Assembly (NCBI RefSeq): GCF_003024525.3
Contig: NZ_CP035934.2
Coordinates: forward strand, 2,108,001 to 2,172,000
From: Acinetobacter cumulans
Lineage (GTDB): Bacteria; Pseudomonadota; Gammaproteobacteria; Pseudomonadales; Moraxellaceae
Length of the DNA stretch: 64,000 nt
Direction: 5' to 3'
Notes under the pieces: model-generated
What the model was told of the DNA's origin: nothing
What the model saw: only the letters and a program-made list of their open reading frames with translations
Databases searched by the model: none
Shown: positions 1 through 9,202 of the stretch, in pieces
How positions within the stretch are numbered: position 1 is the stretch's first letter
Layout: the number at the start of each line of letters is the position of its first letter
Program-made: the position numbers and the translations under genes

Positions 1-2
1 CC

Positions 3-422
3 ATTAGCATACTCATGGTCGACATTGACTGCTTTAAAAATTATAACGATCACTTAGGGCATATTGCAGGTGATGAATGCCTACAGATCATTGCGAAAGA
101 GCTTGATAATTTAAGCTCTCGTAGTAATGATTTGGCAGCCCGCTATGGCGGTGAAGAGTTTTTACTTCTTTTCCCAATGTTTGACGAAAAAAAAGTTGAA
201 GCACTCGCTCGCATTTTAATTCAACGGATTCAAAAATTAGCCTTACCACACCCAGCGAGCCCGATTTCAAGCTTAGTGACCGTCAGTATTGGTATTGCCA
301 GTACTATTCCAACGGTTGATCAAGACATGACTGCCTTTATTCAACAAGCAGACCAAGCGCTTTACTACGCTAAAACACACGGGCGCAACCAATATTTTAT
401 TGCGAAAAAAACGGCTGCCTAA
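3..422 (+). CDS. Diguanylate cyclase, C-terminal GGDEF domain (5' end outside window)
   Basis: This is the C-terminal part of a GGDEF domain, which makes cyclic di-GMP from two GTP. The reading frame is already open at the window edge and reads ISILMVDIDCFKNYND, the metal-binding Asp region. It continues with GHIAGDECL and the active-site loop RYGGEEFLLLFP; GGEEF is a functional form of the GGDEF signature. VSIGIAS and the QADQALYYAKTHGRNQ helix close the domain. The internal ATG at 15 is not a real start. No RxxD inhibitory site is visible just before the GGEEF loop, but the upstream sensor part cannot be seen. The protein ends shortly after the domain, as is usual for this family. Confidence 0.93.
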   Translation: MSILMVDIDCFKNYNDHLGHIAGDECLQIIAKELDNLSSRSNDLAARYGGEEFLLLFPMFDEKKVEALARILIQRIQKLALPHPASPISSLVTVSIGIASTIPTVDQDMTAFIQQADQALYYAKTHGRNQYFIAKKTAA

Positions 423-734
423 GCATTAGCACATCATAACTTTGCATTGTATGAGGCACATCATCATACAATGCAAACGTGCACAACAAATCAATTATCA
501 CTCGCAGGAGTGAATGGTTTTTCACCCGCCATTCAAAGCACTCTATATTTCCCATAAAACGAGCATGTTGCTCTGTTTTGAATTTTGCTAAACTTGCACA
601 TTCGCTTTTGCGCTACAAATAAATGAAAAAGCCAATACAGTAATTGCACTAGCTGAGCAATGACTCCGCTGTACTGTACGCTACGTCATATTTGAGTTTG
701 TACTCACTTTACAAAGGATGAAGGATTTTTTTCA
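423..734. other. Intergenic region, cyclase to mutS
   Basis: Apart from the hairpin at 441-477, I see no gene here. The mutS ribosome-binding site (AAAGGATGAAGGA) is at its right end, and the mutS promoter should lie here, but I cannot place it confidently. Confidence 0.6.
441..477. repeat. 14-bp perfect inverted repeat (hairpin) after the GGDEF gene
   Basis: Arms at 441-454 (TTTGCATTGTATGA) and 464-477 are perfectly complementary around a 9-nt loop. It lies 19 bp after the cyclase stop. No T-run follows on either strand, so it is not a standard intrinsic terminator; it may mark an mRNA 3' end or bind a protein. Confidence 0.7.
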
Positions 735-3365
735 ATGACCAGTTCAGAACTTATGGCTGATCTTTCCAGCTTGACCCCAATGATGCAACAATACATGGGC
801 GTCAAAATGCAGCACCCGCATTCATTAATGTTCTACCGTATGGGTGACTTTTATGAACTGTTCTTTGAAGATGCCCACAAAGCAGCCAAAATCTTAGGCA
901 TCACGCTTACACATCGTGGCAAAGCCAATGGTGAACCTATTCCAATGGCAGGCGTACCCTATCATGCTGCTGAAGGTTATTTAGCACGACTGGTTAAAAA
1001 AGGAGAAACCGTTGTAATTTGTGAACAGATTGGTGAAGTGACAGGTAAAGGCCCTGTAGAGCGCGGCGTTGTCCGTATTATTACACCAGGCACACTGACA
1101 GACGATGCGCTATTAACCGCACATCAAAGCTCAAACTTAGTGTCTTTATGCATCCAACAAAATCAAATTGGCATTGCACTGCTTGACTTGAGTGCTGGTA
1201 TTTTTAAAGTACAGCAACTCGAATTTAATATCGAACAACTGAGCATTGAACTTTCACGTTTAATGCCAAGTGAAATTATTATTGATGAAAACGTCATTGA
1301 CCAAAACATCATAGAGCAGACCAAACGCCAACTAGACTGCCCTGTAACTAAGCGCCCAAATGTCGATTTTAATCTGAACAATGCTCAAAAAACTTTATGC
1401 GACCAATTGGGTGTATCTACACTTTCAGGCTTTGGTATTGATCATTTACCTTTGGCAAAAGCGGCTGCAGCGGCGCTTATTCATTATGCCAAAGAGACTC
1501 AAAAAACCGCTTTGCCACATATTCGCTCAATTCAGTTAGAACAAAGCACAGACTTTATTGCGCTTGATCCAGTTACACGTCGTAATTTAGAACTGATTGA
1601 ACCCTTATTTGAACATGGCACCTCGTTATTTCAATTGATTAATGACTGCCAAACTGCAATGGGCGGACGTCTACTCAGTCGAACGCTGATGCAACCACTT
1701 CGTGATACAGCTCTACTGGATGCCCGCCTCGATGCAACGCAGGCACTTTTACAAGGTTGCCATGAAGTCCCTACGCGTTTAGTACTTAAAGAGATTGGCG
1801 ATATTGAACGCGTCCTCAGTCGAGTGGCCTTAGGCAGTGCACGCCCACGTGATTTGGTTCAACTACGTCAAGCCTGTGCACAAATCCCTTATTTGCGCCA
1901 TGCCTTATTGCCACTGATCGAGCAAAAGCAATCTCAGCTTTTGCTTGAATTAAATACTGAGTTAGGTGATTTTCACGGTCTACATGAACGCCTTATGAGC
2001 GCTATTGTGGAGAATCCACCTGTACTGCTTCGTGATGGTAATGTGATCGCCGAAGGTTTTGATACCGAGCTAGATGAATTACGTAAAATTCGTGATCATG
2101 CTGGCCAGTACTTAATTGATCTCGAAATCCAAGAGCGTGCAAATACAGGAATTTCTACCTTAAAAATCGGCTATAACCGTGTCAGTGGTTATTATATTGA
2201 GCTCACACGGGCTCAAGCCGAACAAGCACCAGATCATTATATTCGTCGACAGACTTTAAAAAATGCTGAGCGTTATATCACCCCAGAGCTCAAATCTTTT
2301 GAAGACAAGGTTCTTTCTAGTGAATCACGTGCTTTGGCGCGTGAAAAAATGCTCTTTGAAATGCTACTCGAAGAGCTACGCCAAGATATTGGACACTTAC
2401 AAATGATGAGCAGCGCCATTGCTCAAATTGATTTGTTGACCAACTTTGCTCATCAAGCCCGTTTGCGAAATTGGGCACGACCAGAGTTTAGTCCTGAAAT
2501 TGGTTTGCAAATTCAAGCAGGCCGTCATCCTGTGGTCGAAGCACTCAGCAAAGCTGCCTTCACCCCCAACGACACCAGTCTTGATTTCAATCACCGTATG
2601 GCCATTATTACAGGGCCAAATATGGGTGGTAAATCGACGTTTATGCGTCAAACGGCACTGATTGCTTTACTGGCCTACTGTGGTAGTTATGTTCCTGCAA
2701 AATCGGCGCTATTGGGTCCAATCGACCGTATCTTTACACGTATTGGCTCAGCAGATGATTTATCTACAGGCAAATCGACATTTATGGTGGAAATGACGGA
2801 AACTTCACAAATTTTGCACCACGCGACAAATCAGTCTTTGGTGCTCATGGATGAAGTTGGCCGTGGTACCAGTACTTATGATGGCTTATCTTTAGCATGG
2901 GCATGTGTAAATGATCTGACTAAGCGCATTAAATGCTTATGTTTATTTGCTACGCATTATTTTGAATTGACCGAACTGGGCAAAGAAGCTGCCATTGAAA
3001 ACTTCCATGTTACAGCCAAGGAATTGAATGGTAATTTAATCTTGCTACATAAAGTACAACACGGCCCTGCAAGTCAGAGTCATGGCTTACAAGTGGCAAA
3101 ATTAGCAGGTATTCCAAACAGTGTAATTAAAGATGCACAAAATCGTTTACATATTTTGGAAAAACAGCAGAAGCAACAGCTCAATCAAGGCGTACAAAAT
3201 GACTTGTTTAGCGCGCTTGCAACGCCTGAAATTATAGAGCGTGTGGTCGAAGTTGAAGTAGCATCGCCTGCGCTTGAAATTCTTAAGAACTTAGATGTCG
3301 ATAATCTCAGTCCCCGTGAGGCGTTACAACAACTCTATGCTTTAAAGGACCAACTCAAAGCCTAA
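735..3365 (+). CDS. mutS: DNA mismatch repair protein MutS
   Basis: MutS recognises mismatches and small loops in newly replicated DNA and recruits MutL. The 876-aa length fits the family (E. coli about 853). The N-terminal mismatch-recognition domain has the Phe-x-Glu motif in MGDFYELF (about residues 36-43). The C-terminal ATPase has a P-loop [10 protein letters not shown] near residue 626, the signature [14 protein letters not shown], and Walker [17 protein letters not shown] near 703. The HATNQSL and [11 protein letters not shown] segments are also typical. The start follows AAGGA in the leader. It is a single gene with its own terminator and appears intact. Confidence 0.98.
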   Translation: MTSSELMADLSSLTPMMQQYMGVKMQHPHSLMFYRMGDFYELFFEDAHKAAKILGITLTHRGKANGEPIPMAGVPYHAAEGYLARLVKKGETVVICEQIGEVTGKGPVERGVVRIITPGTLTDDALLTAHQSSNLVSLCIQQNQIGIALLDLSAGIFKVQQLEFNIEQLSIELSRLMPSEIIIDENVIDQNIIEQTKRQLDCPVTKRPNVDFNLNNAQKTLCDQLGVSTLSGFGIDHLPLAKAAAAALIHYAKETQKTALPHIRSIQLEQSTDFIALDPVTRRNLELIEPLFEHGTSLFQLINDCQTAMGGRLLSRTLMQPLRDTALLDARLDATQALLQGCHEVPTRLVLKEIGDIERVLSRVALGSARPRDLVQLRQACAQIPYLRHALLPLIEQKQSQLLLELNTELGDFHGLHERLMSAIVENPPVLLRDGNVIAEGFDTELDELRKIRDHAGQYLIDLEIQERANTGISTLKIGYNRVSGYYIELTRAQAEQAPDHYIRRQTLKNAERYITPELKSFEDKVLSSESRALAREKMLFEMLLEELRQDIGHLQMMSSAIAQIDLLTNFAHQARLRNWARPEFSPEIGLQIQAGRHPVVEALSKAAFTPNDTSLDFNHRMAIITGPNMGGKSTFMRQTALIALLAYCGSYVPAKSALLGPIDRIFTRIGSADDLSTGKSTFMVEMTETSQILHHATNQSLVLMDEVGRGTSTYDGLSLAWACVNDLTKRIKCLCLFATHYFELTELGKEAAIENFHVTAKELNGNLILLHKVQHGPASQSHGLQVAKLAGIPNSVIKDAQNRLHILEKQQKQQLNQGVQNDLFSALATPEIIERVVEVEVASPALEILKNLDVDNLSPREALQQLYALKDQLKA

Positions 3366-3378
3366 TTAATATGTAACA

Positions 3379-3413
3379 AAAACCTACGTATCTTCAAATG
3401 ATCCGTAGGTTTT
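3379..3413 (+). terminator. mutS terminator
   Basis: A 10-bp stem AAAACCTACG / CGTAGGTTTT (3379-3388 with 3404-3413), 13 bp after the mutS stop. Its right arm ends in four T. Confidence 0.75.
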
Positions 3414-3580
3414 GCAGATGATTCTCATTACAGGCACTTTTCGATCAAATTGTTCAGTTTTTATCAAATTTAACAGCCTTGCATATAATAAATATCAATA
3501 AAAGGAATTGTTAGTTAGGGGTATTTTTGCCTAAAATACAGCATTAGTTATTAGAACCATATTTTTAGGTAGCTGTCGCC

Positions 3581-3904
3581 ATGACCTTTGTTGTCACTGA
3601 AAACTGTATTAAATGTAAATATCAAGACTGCGTAGAAGTTTGCCCAGTAGACTGTTTCTATGAAGGTCCAAACTTCCTTGTAATTAATCCAGATGAATGC
3701 ATTGACTGTGCACTATGCGAACCAGAGTGCCCTGCAAATGCTATTTTCTCTGAAGATGAGCTTCCAGAAGGTCAAGAAGTGTTCCTTGAGCTGAATACTG
3801 AACTTTCACAAAAATGGCCAAACATCACACAAATTGGTGATCAGCCAGCTGACCGTGAAGAGTGGAATGGTAAAACAGACAAATTACAATACTTAGAAAA
3901 GTAA
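3581..3904 (+). CDS. fdxA: Seven-iron ferredoxin FdxA
   Basis: A 107-aa 7Fe ferredoxin of the Azotobacter FdI type, a small soluble electron carrier. The first cysteine cluster ([17 protein letters not shown], about residues 9-25) and the second ([12 protein letters not shown], about 40-51) would hold one [3Fe-4S] and one [4Fe-4S] centre. The acidic C-terminal extension after the second cluster matches proteobacterial FdxA. The start has AGGT about 10 bp upstream. It stands alone between two terminators. Its redox partner is not visible here. Confidence 0.95.
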   Translation: MTFVVTENCIKCKYQDCVEVCPVDCFYEGPNFLVINPDECIDCALCEPECPANAIFSEDELPEGQEVFLELNTELSQKWPNITQIGDQPADREEWNGKTDKLQYLEK

Positions 3905-3923
3905 TCGTCCGTTACCAAGTCAT

Positions 3924-3953
3924 AAAAAAGATCAGCCTCTGCTGATCTTTTTT
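3924..3953 (+). terminator. fdxA terminator
   Basis: A 13-bp perfect stem AAAAAAGATCAGC / GCTGATCTTTTTT with a CTCT loop, directly after fdxA. Confidence 0.92.
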
Positions 3954-4047
3954 ATACCCAAAGCACACATTTGATTGCAATATTTTCCATTTTTTTCACT
4001 TAATTTGGATTAAAATAATAAGAGTTTATAAATAATTGTTTTCTATA

Positions 4048-4767
4048 ATGAAGAATTTGATAAAGGGACTACTCGGTATTGTATTAGTCCCTATCGTTTT
4101 TGTTGGCTGTACATCTTCTCCTAAAAAAGGACAGATCATTACAGATCCATCAGGAAAACGTATTTTCATACCACAAGAGCGTGTTAGTTTTCAGCGCCCC
4201 ATTCCTCCTAAAACTGTGCCCTATGCGTATAACAACTGGATTGCTGTTGCAGATCATTTACGTCGCGTGCGGGAATATGAAGTTTTTTTAGAAAAAAATG
4301 GCGTGGGAAATATTATTCCTAGCTTTGAATTAATGCGTACTGCGCGAGATTGGCAAAAATGTGGTCGAGAACAATACATGGTGCCCAGTCGTGAGCTTTG
4401 GGCCAATCAAATTCCAACGCTTCGTGTATTTAAATACTTAATCGCAGCCAACGTACTGACCGACTTTAGCGTGACCTCTGTATATCGTGACTTGCCTTTA
4501 AACCAATGTGCTGGTGGTGCAAGTTCTTCACGTCACCTTTATAACTCAGCCATCGATTTCCGTATTGGCCCAGAATATCCGCAGCCAGAAGATTATGCAT
4601 ATATTGAAAACTCCAAATTCAAATTATGCCAATTCTGGTCACAACATGGACAAAGCCTAAATATGGGATTAGGTTTATATGCATCTGGGCAAATTCATAT
4701 TGATACCCAAGGTTATCGTACCTGGGGGCCTGATTTAAGTAGTCGTAGCTCTATGTGTAATTACTAA
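4048..4767 (+). CDS. Lipoprotein of the D-Ala-D-Ala carboxypeptidase (peptidase M15-like) family
   Basis: The N-terminus MKNLIKGLLGIVLVPIVFVGC is a lipoprotein signal with lipobox FVGC, so the protein is probably anchored in the outer membrane or periplasm. The C-terminal half carries SSRHLYNSAIDFRIG, which fits the SxHxxxxAxD zinc-binding signature of M15/VanY-like peptidases, and QIHIDTQGYRTWG, a likely third metal ligand. This suggests a peptidoglycan-trimming metallohydrolase. I chose ATG 4048 over an in-frame TTG at 4036 because it places the signal peptide correctly. The exact substrate is unknown. Confidence 0.75.
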   Translation: MKNLIKGLLGIVLVPIVFVGCTSSPKKGQIITDPSGKRIFIPQERVSFQRPIPPKTVPYAYNNWIAVADHLRRVREYEVFLEKNGVGNIIPSFELMRTARDWQKCGREQYMVPSRELWANQIPTLRVFKYLIAANVLTDFSVTSVYRDLPLNQCAGGASSSRHLYNSAIDFRIGPEYPQPEDYAYIENSKFKLCQFWSQHGQSLNMGLGLYASGQIHIDTQGYRTWGPDLSSRSSMCNY

Positions 4768-4786
4768 TGCATGACAATGTGATGAT

Positions 4787-4812
4787 ATAGCCTCTTCGGA
4801 GGCTATTTTTTT
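4787..4812 (+). terminator. Terminator after the M15-like lipoprotein gene
   Basis: Stem ATAGCCTC / GAGGCTAT with a TTCG tetraloop, followed by a run of T. Confidence 0.92.
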
Positions 4813-4900
4813 GTGTATATACGCAGAGATCCGCTTCAAAAAATTGCGCTTCAGCGGGAAAGGTTTAAAATGTCTGCATCAAAAATGAGGTGCTCAAGTT

Positions 4901-5566
4901 ATGCAACAAATGTGGACAGACATTGATACGTATATCGATTCACATTTAATTCCAGAAGATCCTATTCTGACTCAAACTCTAAAACACACAGAAGAACGTG
5001 GCTTCCCAGACCACCTTGCTGTTGCACCCAATCAAGGGATGCTATTGCAAATGCTCATTCAAATGAACAAATGCAAACGTGTTTTAGAGCTTGGAACATT
5101 TGCGGCTTATAGCACAATGTGGCTGGCGCGTGCCCTACCTGAAGATGGTTATATTCTGACGATTGAAGGTCGTGATACACATGCAGCCTTAGGCCAAGAA
5201 AATATTGATCGTGCCAATTTAGCTCAAACCATTGAGCTTAAATGTGGTCGTGCTGCAGATATTTTACGTTCTCTACCTGATGACACTGAAGCCTTTGATT
5301 TTATTTTTATCGATGCTGACAAACAAAGCTATCCTGAATATTTAGAACTGAGTTTGAAGCTTTCGCACTCAGGAACAATTATTGTATTAGACAATGTGAT
5401 TCGTGCCGGTGAAATCTTAAATCCAGAAAATCATAAGCCTAGTATTGAAGGTATTCGCGACATGTTCCGCGCAATGCAAAACCATCCACGTTTATTATCA
5501 AGCACTGCTTTGCAAACAATTGGTAGCAAAGGCCATGACGGTTTTGCAATTGCAATTGTAAAATAA
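4901..5566 (+). CDS. SAM-dependent O-methyltransferase (class I, cation-dependent type)
   Basis: The 221-aa length and motifs match the caffeoyl-CoA/catechol O-methyltransferase-like family (Methyltransf_3). RVLELGTFAAYSTMWLARAL (about residues 60-79) is the SAM-binding motif I. EGRD is the acidic ribose-binding segment. FIFIDADKQSYPEYLE and LDNVIRAGEI supply the Asp/Asn residues that usually bind a divalent metal. Bacterial members methylate small hydroxylated aromatics, but the substrate cannot be read from sequence. ATG 4901 has GAGGTG about 9 bp upstream. It is a single gene, convergent with the universal stress protein gene. Confidence 0.88.
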   Translation: MQQMWTDIDTYIDSHLIPEDPILTQTLKHTEERGFPDHLAVAPNQGMLLQMLIQMNKCKRVLELGTFAAYSTMWLARALPEDGYILTIEGRDTHAALGQENIDRANLAQTIELKCGRAADILRSLPDDTEAFDFIFIDADKQSYPEYLELSLKLSHSGTIIVLDNVIRAGEILNPENHKPSIEGIRDMFRAMQNHPRLLSSTALQTIGSKGHDGFAIAIVK

Positions 5567-5635
5567 CACAATTGTACAAAAAACAAACTTTTGTTTTTAT
5601 TTATTTAAAAACATTAGCTTACAAATATTAGTCAC

Positions 5636-5666
5636 AAAGTTATCCACAGTAAGTGAGGATAACTTT
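5636..5666. terminator. Bidirectional hairpin between convergent genes
   Basis: A 10-bp perfect stem AAAGTTATCC / GGATAACTTT between the methyltransferase (+) and the universal stress gene (-). The arm ends supply only short T-runs, so termination is probable but not certain. Confidence 0.6.
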
Positions 5667-5720
5667 GGCTATTATTTACACCAAAAATTCAATAAATCAC
5701 TCAATTCAATTAAATCAAGT

Positions 5721-6566
5721 TTACTTTACCACTAGCAAAGGAACTGTTGAGTTACGGAAAATTGTCGTCGTAATACTTCCCAAAAAGAATTGATGAATTT
5801 TACTGTGACTAAAGGCGCCTAATACAATCAGTTGAATCGCATGTTCTTGCTGATAAGACAAAATATTTTCAGCTACATCACCATAGCGATACTCAGTGAC
5901 CACATCCAGTCCCGAATTTTGCAGATACTGCAAAGGTTCATTTAAAATTTCAGGATGATCGCCAACGTAGAGTAAATGGCATTGCAATAAACGCAGTAAA
6001 TCACTTTGTGCAATACGCTTCATGAGATCTACACAAGTAGGTGAATATTCGTAGGCAAAAATAAACCGTGTCGGTGGTTTAAAGCTAGCGCCCACGGTCA
6101 TGACTGTGCATTTGGCACCACGGATGAAGTTTTCAACATTGCTCCCCATTGGCTTATTGCGTTCCGCAGAGCGCTCACCTACTCGACCAATGACAACAAT
6201 ATCGTCACTTCGGAGTTCCTTAAAGCTTTGTTCTAAAAAATCACCCTTGAGCTGAATATGTGCAGGTTGTAGGTCATGTTTTTCATGAATGAGTTCTGAA
6301 ATGTGCTTAAGCAAGTTATTGCTATAATCTTGTGCCAATTCGCTTTGTTTTTGTTCTAGCTCTGCCAGCTCTTTAAGGAGCATTGCATTACTTTCAAAAC
6401 CTATCACGCCACTGATTTCACCCAAGTGATAACTGGCTGGATAGTAGTCCAGTACTTGCAGTAACACCAGTTCACGCTGGGTTTGTTTGGCAATCCAAAC
6501 GGCAGCTTCAGCCAATGCATTTATACACGGCGAAGAATCTATACAAGCAATAACACGCTTCATCAT
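5721..6566 (-). CDS. Tandem universal stress protein (UspA family)
   Basis: A 281-aa protein with two UspA-like domains. The first (about residues 1-135) starts MKRVIACIDSSPCINALAEAA and ends VIGRVGERS...MGSNVENFI. The second (about 155-281) ends VLGAFSHSKIHQFFLGSITT, which resembles the G-x2-G-x9-G(S/T) nucleotide-binding motif. Such proteins bind ATP or act as stress-survival factors in the cytoplasm. Two adjacent ATGs (6566 and 6563) follow AGAGG, and spacing slightly favours 6563. It is an independent unit. Confidence 0.9.
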   Translation of the reverse strand: MMKRVIACIDSSPCINALAEAAVWIAKQTQRELVLLQVLDYYPASYHLGEISGVIGFESNAMLLKELAELEQKQSELAQDYSNNLLKHISELIHEKHDLQPAHIQLKGDFLEQSFKELRSDDIVVIGRVGERSAERNKPMGSNVENFIRGAKCTVMTVGASFKPPTRFIFAYEYSPTCVDLMKRIAQSDLLRLLQCHLLYVGDHPEILNEPLQYLQNSGLDVVTEYRYGDVAENILSYQQEHAIQLIVLGAFSHSKIHQFFLGSITTTIFRNSTVPLLVVK

Positions 6567-6686
6567 TAGCCTCTCTTGCTTCTTTTGGGCTATCTGTTGT
6601 TGTTATTTTTAAAGTATCACAAGTTTTTAAGACTGTGCAGGCTTTTGTGTATGATTTTCCTAGCTTGCACCCGCCTTTTTTCATGC

Positions 6687-7304
6687 TTAATCCCGAAAAC
6701 GTATAAATTTCGCAGGATTTCCTCCCACGATCGTACGAGCTTCTACATCTTTGGTCACCATGCTATTCATACCAATCACGGCTTGTTCATGTATGGTCAC
6801 GCCATCTTTTATGCCCACATGCGCCCCAAGCCATACATCACGCCCTATTTCAATACCCTGCGAACGAACAGCTTGCTGATAAATAGGTTGCTCTAAATCC
6901 ATACCATGGTCAAACGCATATAGATGGCTATAAGCAGCTATACGAACTTGGTCATGTAATTTAATCCCTGCTCGACCGCCATCTAAAATGCAATGGTGGT
7001 TAATGGCAACTTCATTCCCAATATCCAATGGGCCATGCAAGGTACAGTCCGCTGCAATAAAGGTATTATCACCAATAATAATTTTACGGCCAGGTTCAGC
7101 AAAAATATGTGCCAACGGTGAAATAAAACAGTTTTTGCCAATTTCTACTGTTTCCATCTCCATCAGATAAGCTTGGTATTCTTGCTGCCATTGCTCTGCC
7201 CATACGCGGTTTTTCGGTTTTAAGTTCCAGTACAACCAAGGCATATAATTTAAACGATGCTTATGCTGTTCACGATATTTCAGTAAAGGATCTTGCTCAG
7301 TCAT
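6687..7304 (-). CDS. Left-handed beta-helix (hexapeptide repeat) acyltransferase
   Basis: Imperfect hexapeptide repeats (IGKNCF, IIGDNTFIAADC, IGNEVAINHHC, IKLHDQVRI, IGRDVWLGAHVGI, IHEQAVIGMNSMV) and the terminal IVGGNPAKFIR are typical of Maa/LacA/CysE-like O-acetyltransferases. These trimers acetylate a sugar or similar alcohol from acetyl-CoA. The motif H-D-H-G-M-D resembles the active-site loop. ATG 7304 overlaps the yigZ-like stop by 8 bp, suggesting translational coupling; an upstream TTG at 7319 is less likely. The acceptor is unknown. Confidence 0.82.
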   Translation of the reverse strand: MTEQDPLLKYREQHKHRLNYMPWLYWNLKPKNRVWAEQWQQEYQAYLMEMETVEIGKNCFISPLAHIFAEPGRKIIIGDNTFIAADCTLHGPLDIGNEVAINHHCILDGGRAGIKLHDQVRIAAYSHLYAFDHGMDLEQPIYQQAVRSQGIEIGRDVWLGAHVGIKDGVTIHEQAVIGMNSMVTKDVEARTIVGGNPAKFIRFRD

Positions 7305-7896
7305 TTTGTATGTCTTCAATCACTTTTAATTGCTCACGGCCTCGACTTACATCTTGAATTTTTAAAGTCAGTGGCTCAATTTGATGGACTTGCAACAGCG
7401 CAATGACGCTTACACCAGTTGCAGTATATTCTTCAGTATATTCAATTTGTTGCTGATTCAATTCGTATTGAAAAATTGCCCATTCATTAAACTGACAGCT
7501 GAAACTTACTTTTTTCTTTTCAATTAATTCAATTTTTTCTGCCAGTAGTAAGCACTGCCCAGCACAACCGCCATAAGCACGCACCAAGCCACCTGTGCCT
7601 AATTTGATGCCTCCATACCAACGATTGACTAAAACCAAAATATTGGTCAGCTCATTGCCTTCAATCGTCGCTAAAATTGGACGTCCTGCTGTACCCGAAG
7701 GTTCACCATCATCATTAAATCGTACATGATGACCAATTTTCCATGCCCAGCATTGATGTGTTGTACTCACATCTTTGTTTAATTCTAAAAAATCTTTAAC
7801 GTCCTGTTCATTTTCAACAGGCACAGCAATCGCTTGAAAGCGACTTTTTTTTATGTCTTCTTCAAAGCTGACCTGACTGGCAATGGTAAATGGCAT
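7297..7896 (-). CDS. YigZ / IMPACT family protein
   Basis: A 199-aa protein with the UPF0029 (IMPACT) signature: FNDDGEPSGTAGRPIL (about residues 59-74) followed by VNRWYGGIKLGTGGLVRAYG. The N-terminal half is the IMPACT domain and the C-terminal part the small YigZ-type ferredoxin-like domain. The family is widespread and linked to translation regulation in eukaryotes; the bacterial role is not settled. It is the first gene of a two-gene minus-strand unit with the hexapeptide acyltransferase. Confidence 0.9.
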   Translation of the reverse strand: MPFTIASQVSFEEDIKKSRFQAIAVPVENEQDVKDFLELNKDVSTTHQCWAWKIGHHVRFNDDGEPSGTAGRPILATIEGNELTNILVLVNRWYGGIKLGTGGLVRAYGGCAGQCLLLAEKIELIEKKKVSFSCQFNEWAIFQYELNQQQIEYTEEYTATGVSVIALLQVHQIEPLTLKIQDVSRGREQLKVIEDIQND

Positions 7897-7957
7897 AACG
7901 TCTACAAAGTAAAATCCAAACGCCTAATTATAACGTGTTTTTATTTTTGGCAGAGAT

Positions 7958-7982
7958 GAAAAAGCCCCCGCATGCGGAGGCT
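7958..7982 (-). terminator. Terminator of the type I secretion operon
   Basis: Read on the minus strand, AGCCTCCGC / GCGGGGGCT forms a GC-rich stem followed by TTTTTC, 30 bp after the adaptor stop. Confidence 0.88.
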
Positions 7983-8011
7983 GTATAAAAACAAAGCTAA
8001 CTTAGTTTGGA

Positions 8012-9202
8012 TTAACGTTCACGCAATGCTTCACGTGCCTTGTTAAACGGTTTAACCAAATAATCCAATACTGTTTTTTGGCCTGTACGAATATCTACAG
8101 TCGCCACCATACCTGGTGTAATTGCAAAGCTTTTGCCAGCTTTATTCACTAATTTATCACTGTCTGTACGAATATAAACACGGTAATAGAACTGATCTTG
8201 TTTCACTTCATCACGCAGTGTATCTGGTGAAATAACAGTTACCTTACCTTTTAGTCCACCAAAAATTGAATAATCATAAGCGGTGATTTTTACCAAGGCT
8301 TCTTGACCCGGATGAATAAATGCAATGTCTCGTGGTGAAATACGCGCTTCAACCAAGAGTTGCTCATCCAACGGTACAATAGTCATCAGCTTGCCATTTT
8401 GTGGTACAACACCACCCAAGGTCATCACATCAATTTCTTTCACTACACCGCGTACAGGCGACTTAAAGGTGGTGCGACTTAAAGTATCAGACTTACCACG
8501 TACCACTTGTTGTTGTGTTTCCACATCAGTATTGGCTTTAGACAACTCTTCACGCGATTTCACATAATATTGATTTCGCACGTCATTCATTTGGTTGCGT
8601 AATTCATTGGCACGACTTTTTAAACGAATCACTTCCACTTCACTGGCTGCACCTTTAGCAACAAGTGGTGCTGTCATTGCTAATTCTTCTTCAATTAATA
8701 GTAAAGACTGCTTTAAACCCGCCAGTGATTGTTCAAGGTTGTCACGACGGCTTTGGTAAAGCGCGGTTTCTTCACGTACTAATTTTGGATCACGCTGTAC
8801 TTCAGGTGGAAAGCTTAAAGGCGTACCATTTACTTCCGCACGTAAACGCGCCGAGGTTGCACGTGAAGCTATCAATAAAGACTCTGACTCGCCTACATTG
8901 GACTCTAAACGGGTTGGGTCTAACTGTGCAAGAACCTGACCTTGCTCCACAATTTGGCCTTCGCGCACATTCATTTTGGTAATAATACCGCCTTCTAAAG
9001 ACTGAATAACTTGTTCTTTTGAAGATGGAATAATTTTACCTGTGCCCGTTGACACTTCTTCCAACTTAAACAACCACGCCCAAACCAATATCACCAATAA
9101 ACCAATACAGATAATCCAAATAATCAGACTGGCTTTAGGTAATGGTGGCTCTTGATACGAAACTTTGTTTGAGCGCTGTATTTCTTGATTATTTTCACTC
9201 AT
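8012..9202 (-). CDS. Type I secretion periplasmic adaptor (HlyD/LapC family)
   Basis: A 396-aa membrane fusion protein linking an inner-membrane ABC exporter to a TolC-like channel. It has a short cytoplasmic N-terminus, one membrane segment (about residues 26-46, IIWIICIGLLVILVWAWLF), a biotinyl-lipoyl half-motif (GGIITKMNVREGQIVEQGQV), a long helical hairpin (about 100-235), and the second lipoyl half (FKSPVRGVVKEIDVMTLGGV). The C-terminal beta-barrel region is typical of HlyD/PrtE. Its ATG overlaps the ABC stop by 4 bp (ATGA). It is the last gene of the operon. Confidence 0.95.
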   Translation of the reverse strand: MSENNQEIQRSNKVSYQEPPLPKASLIIWIICIGLLVILVWAWLFKLEEVSTGTGKIIPSSKEQVIQSLEGGIITKMNVREGQIVEQGQVLAQLDPTRLESNVGESESLLIASRATSARLRAEVNGTPLSFPPEVQRDPKLVREETALYQSRRDNLEQSLAGLKQSLLLIEEELAMTAPLVAKGAASEVEVIRLKSRANELRNQMNDVRNQYYVKSREELSKANTDVETQQQVVRGKSDTLSRTTFKSPVRGVVKEIDVMTLGGVVPQNGKLMTIVPLDEQLLVEARISPRDIAFIHPGQEALVKITAYDYSIFGGLKGKVTVISPDTLRDEVKQDQFYYRVYIRTDSDKLVNKAGKSFAITPGMVATVDIRTGQKTVLDYLVKPFNKAREALRER

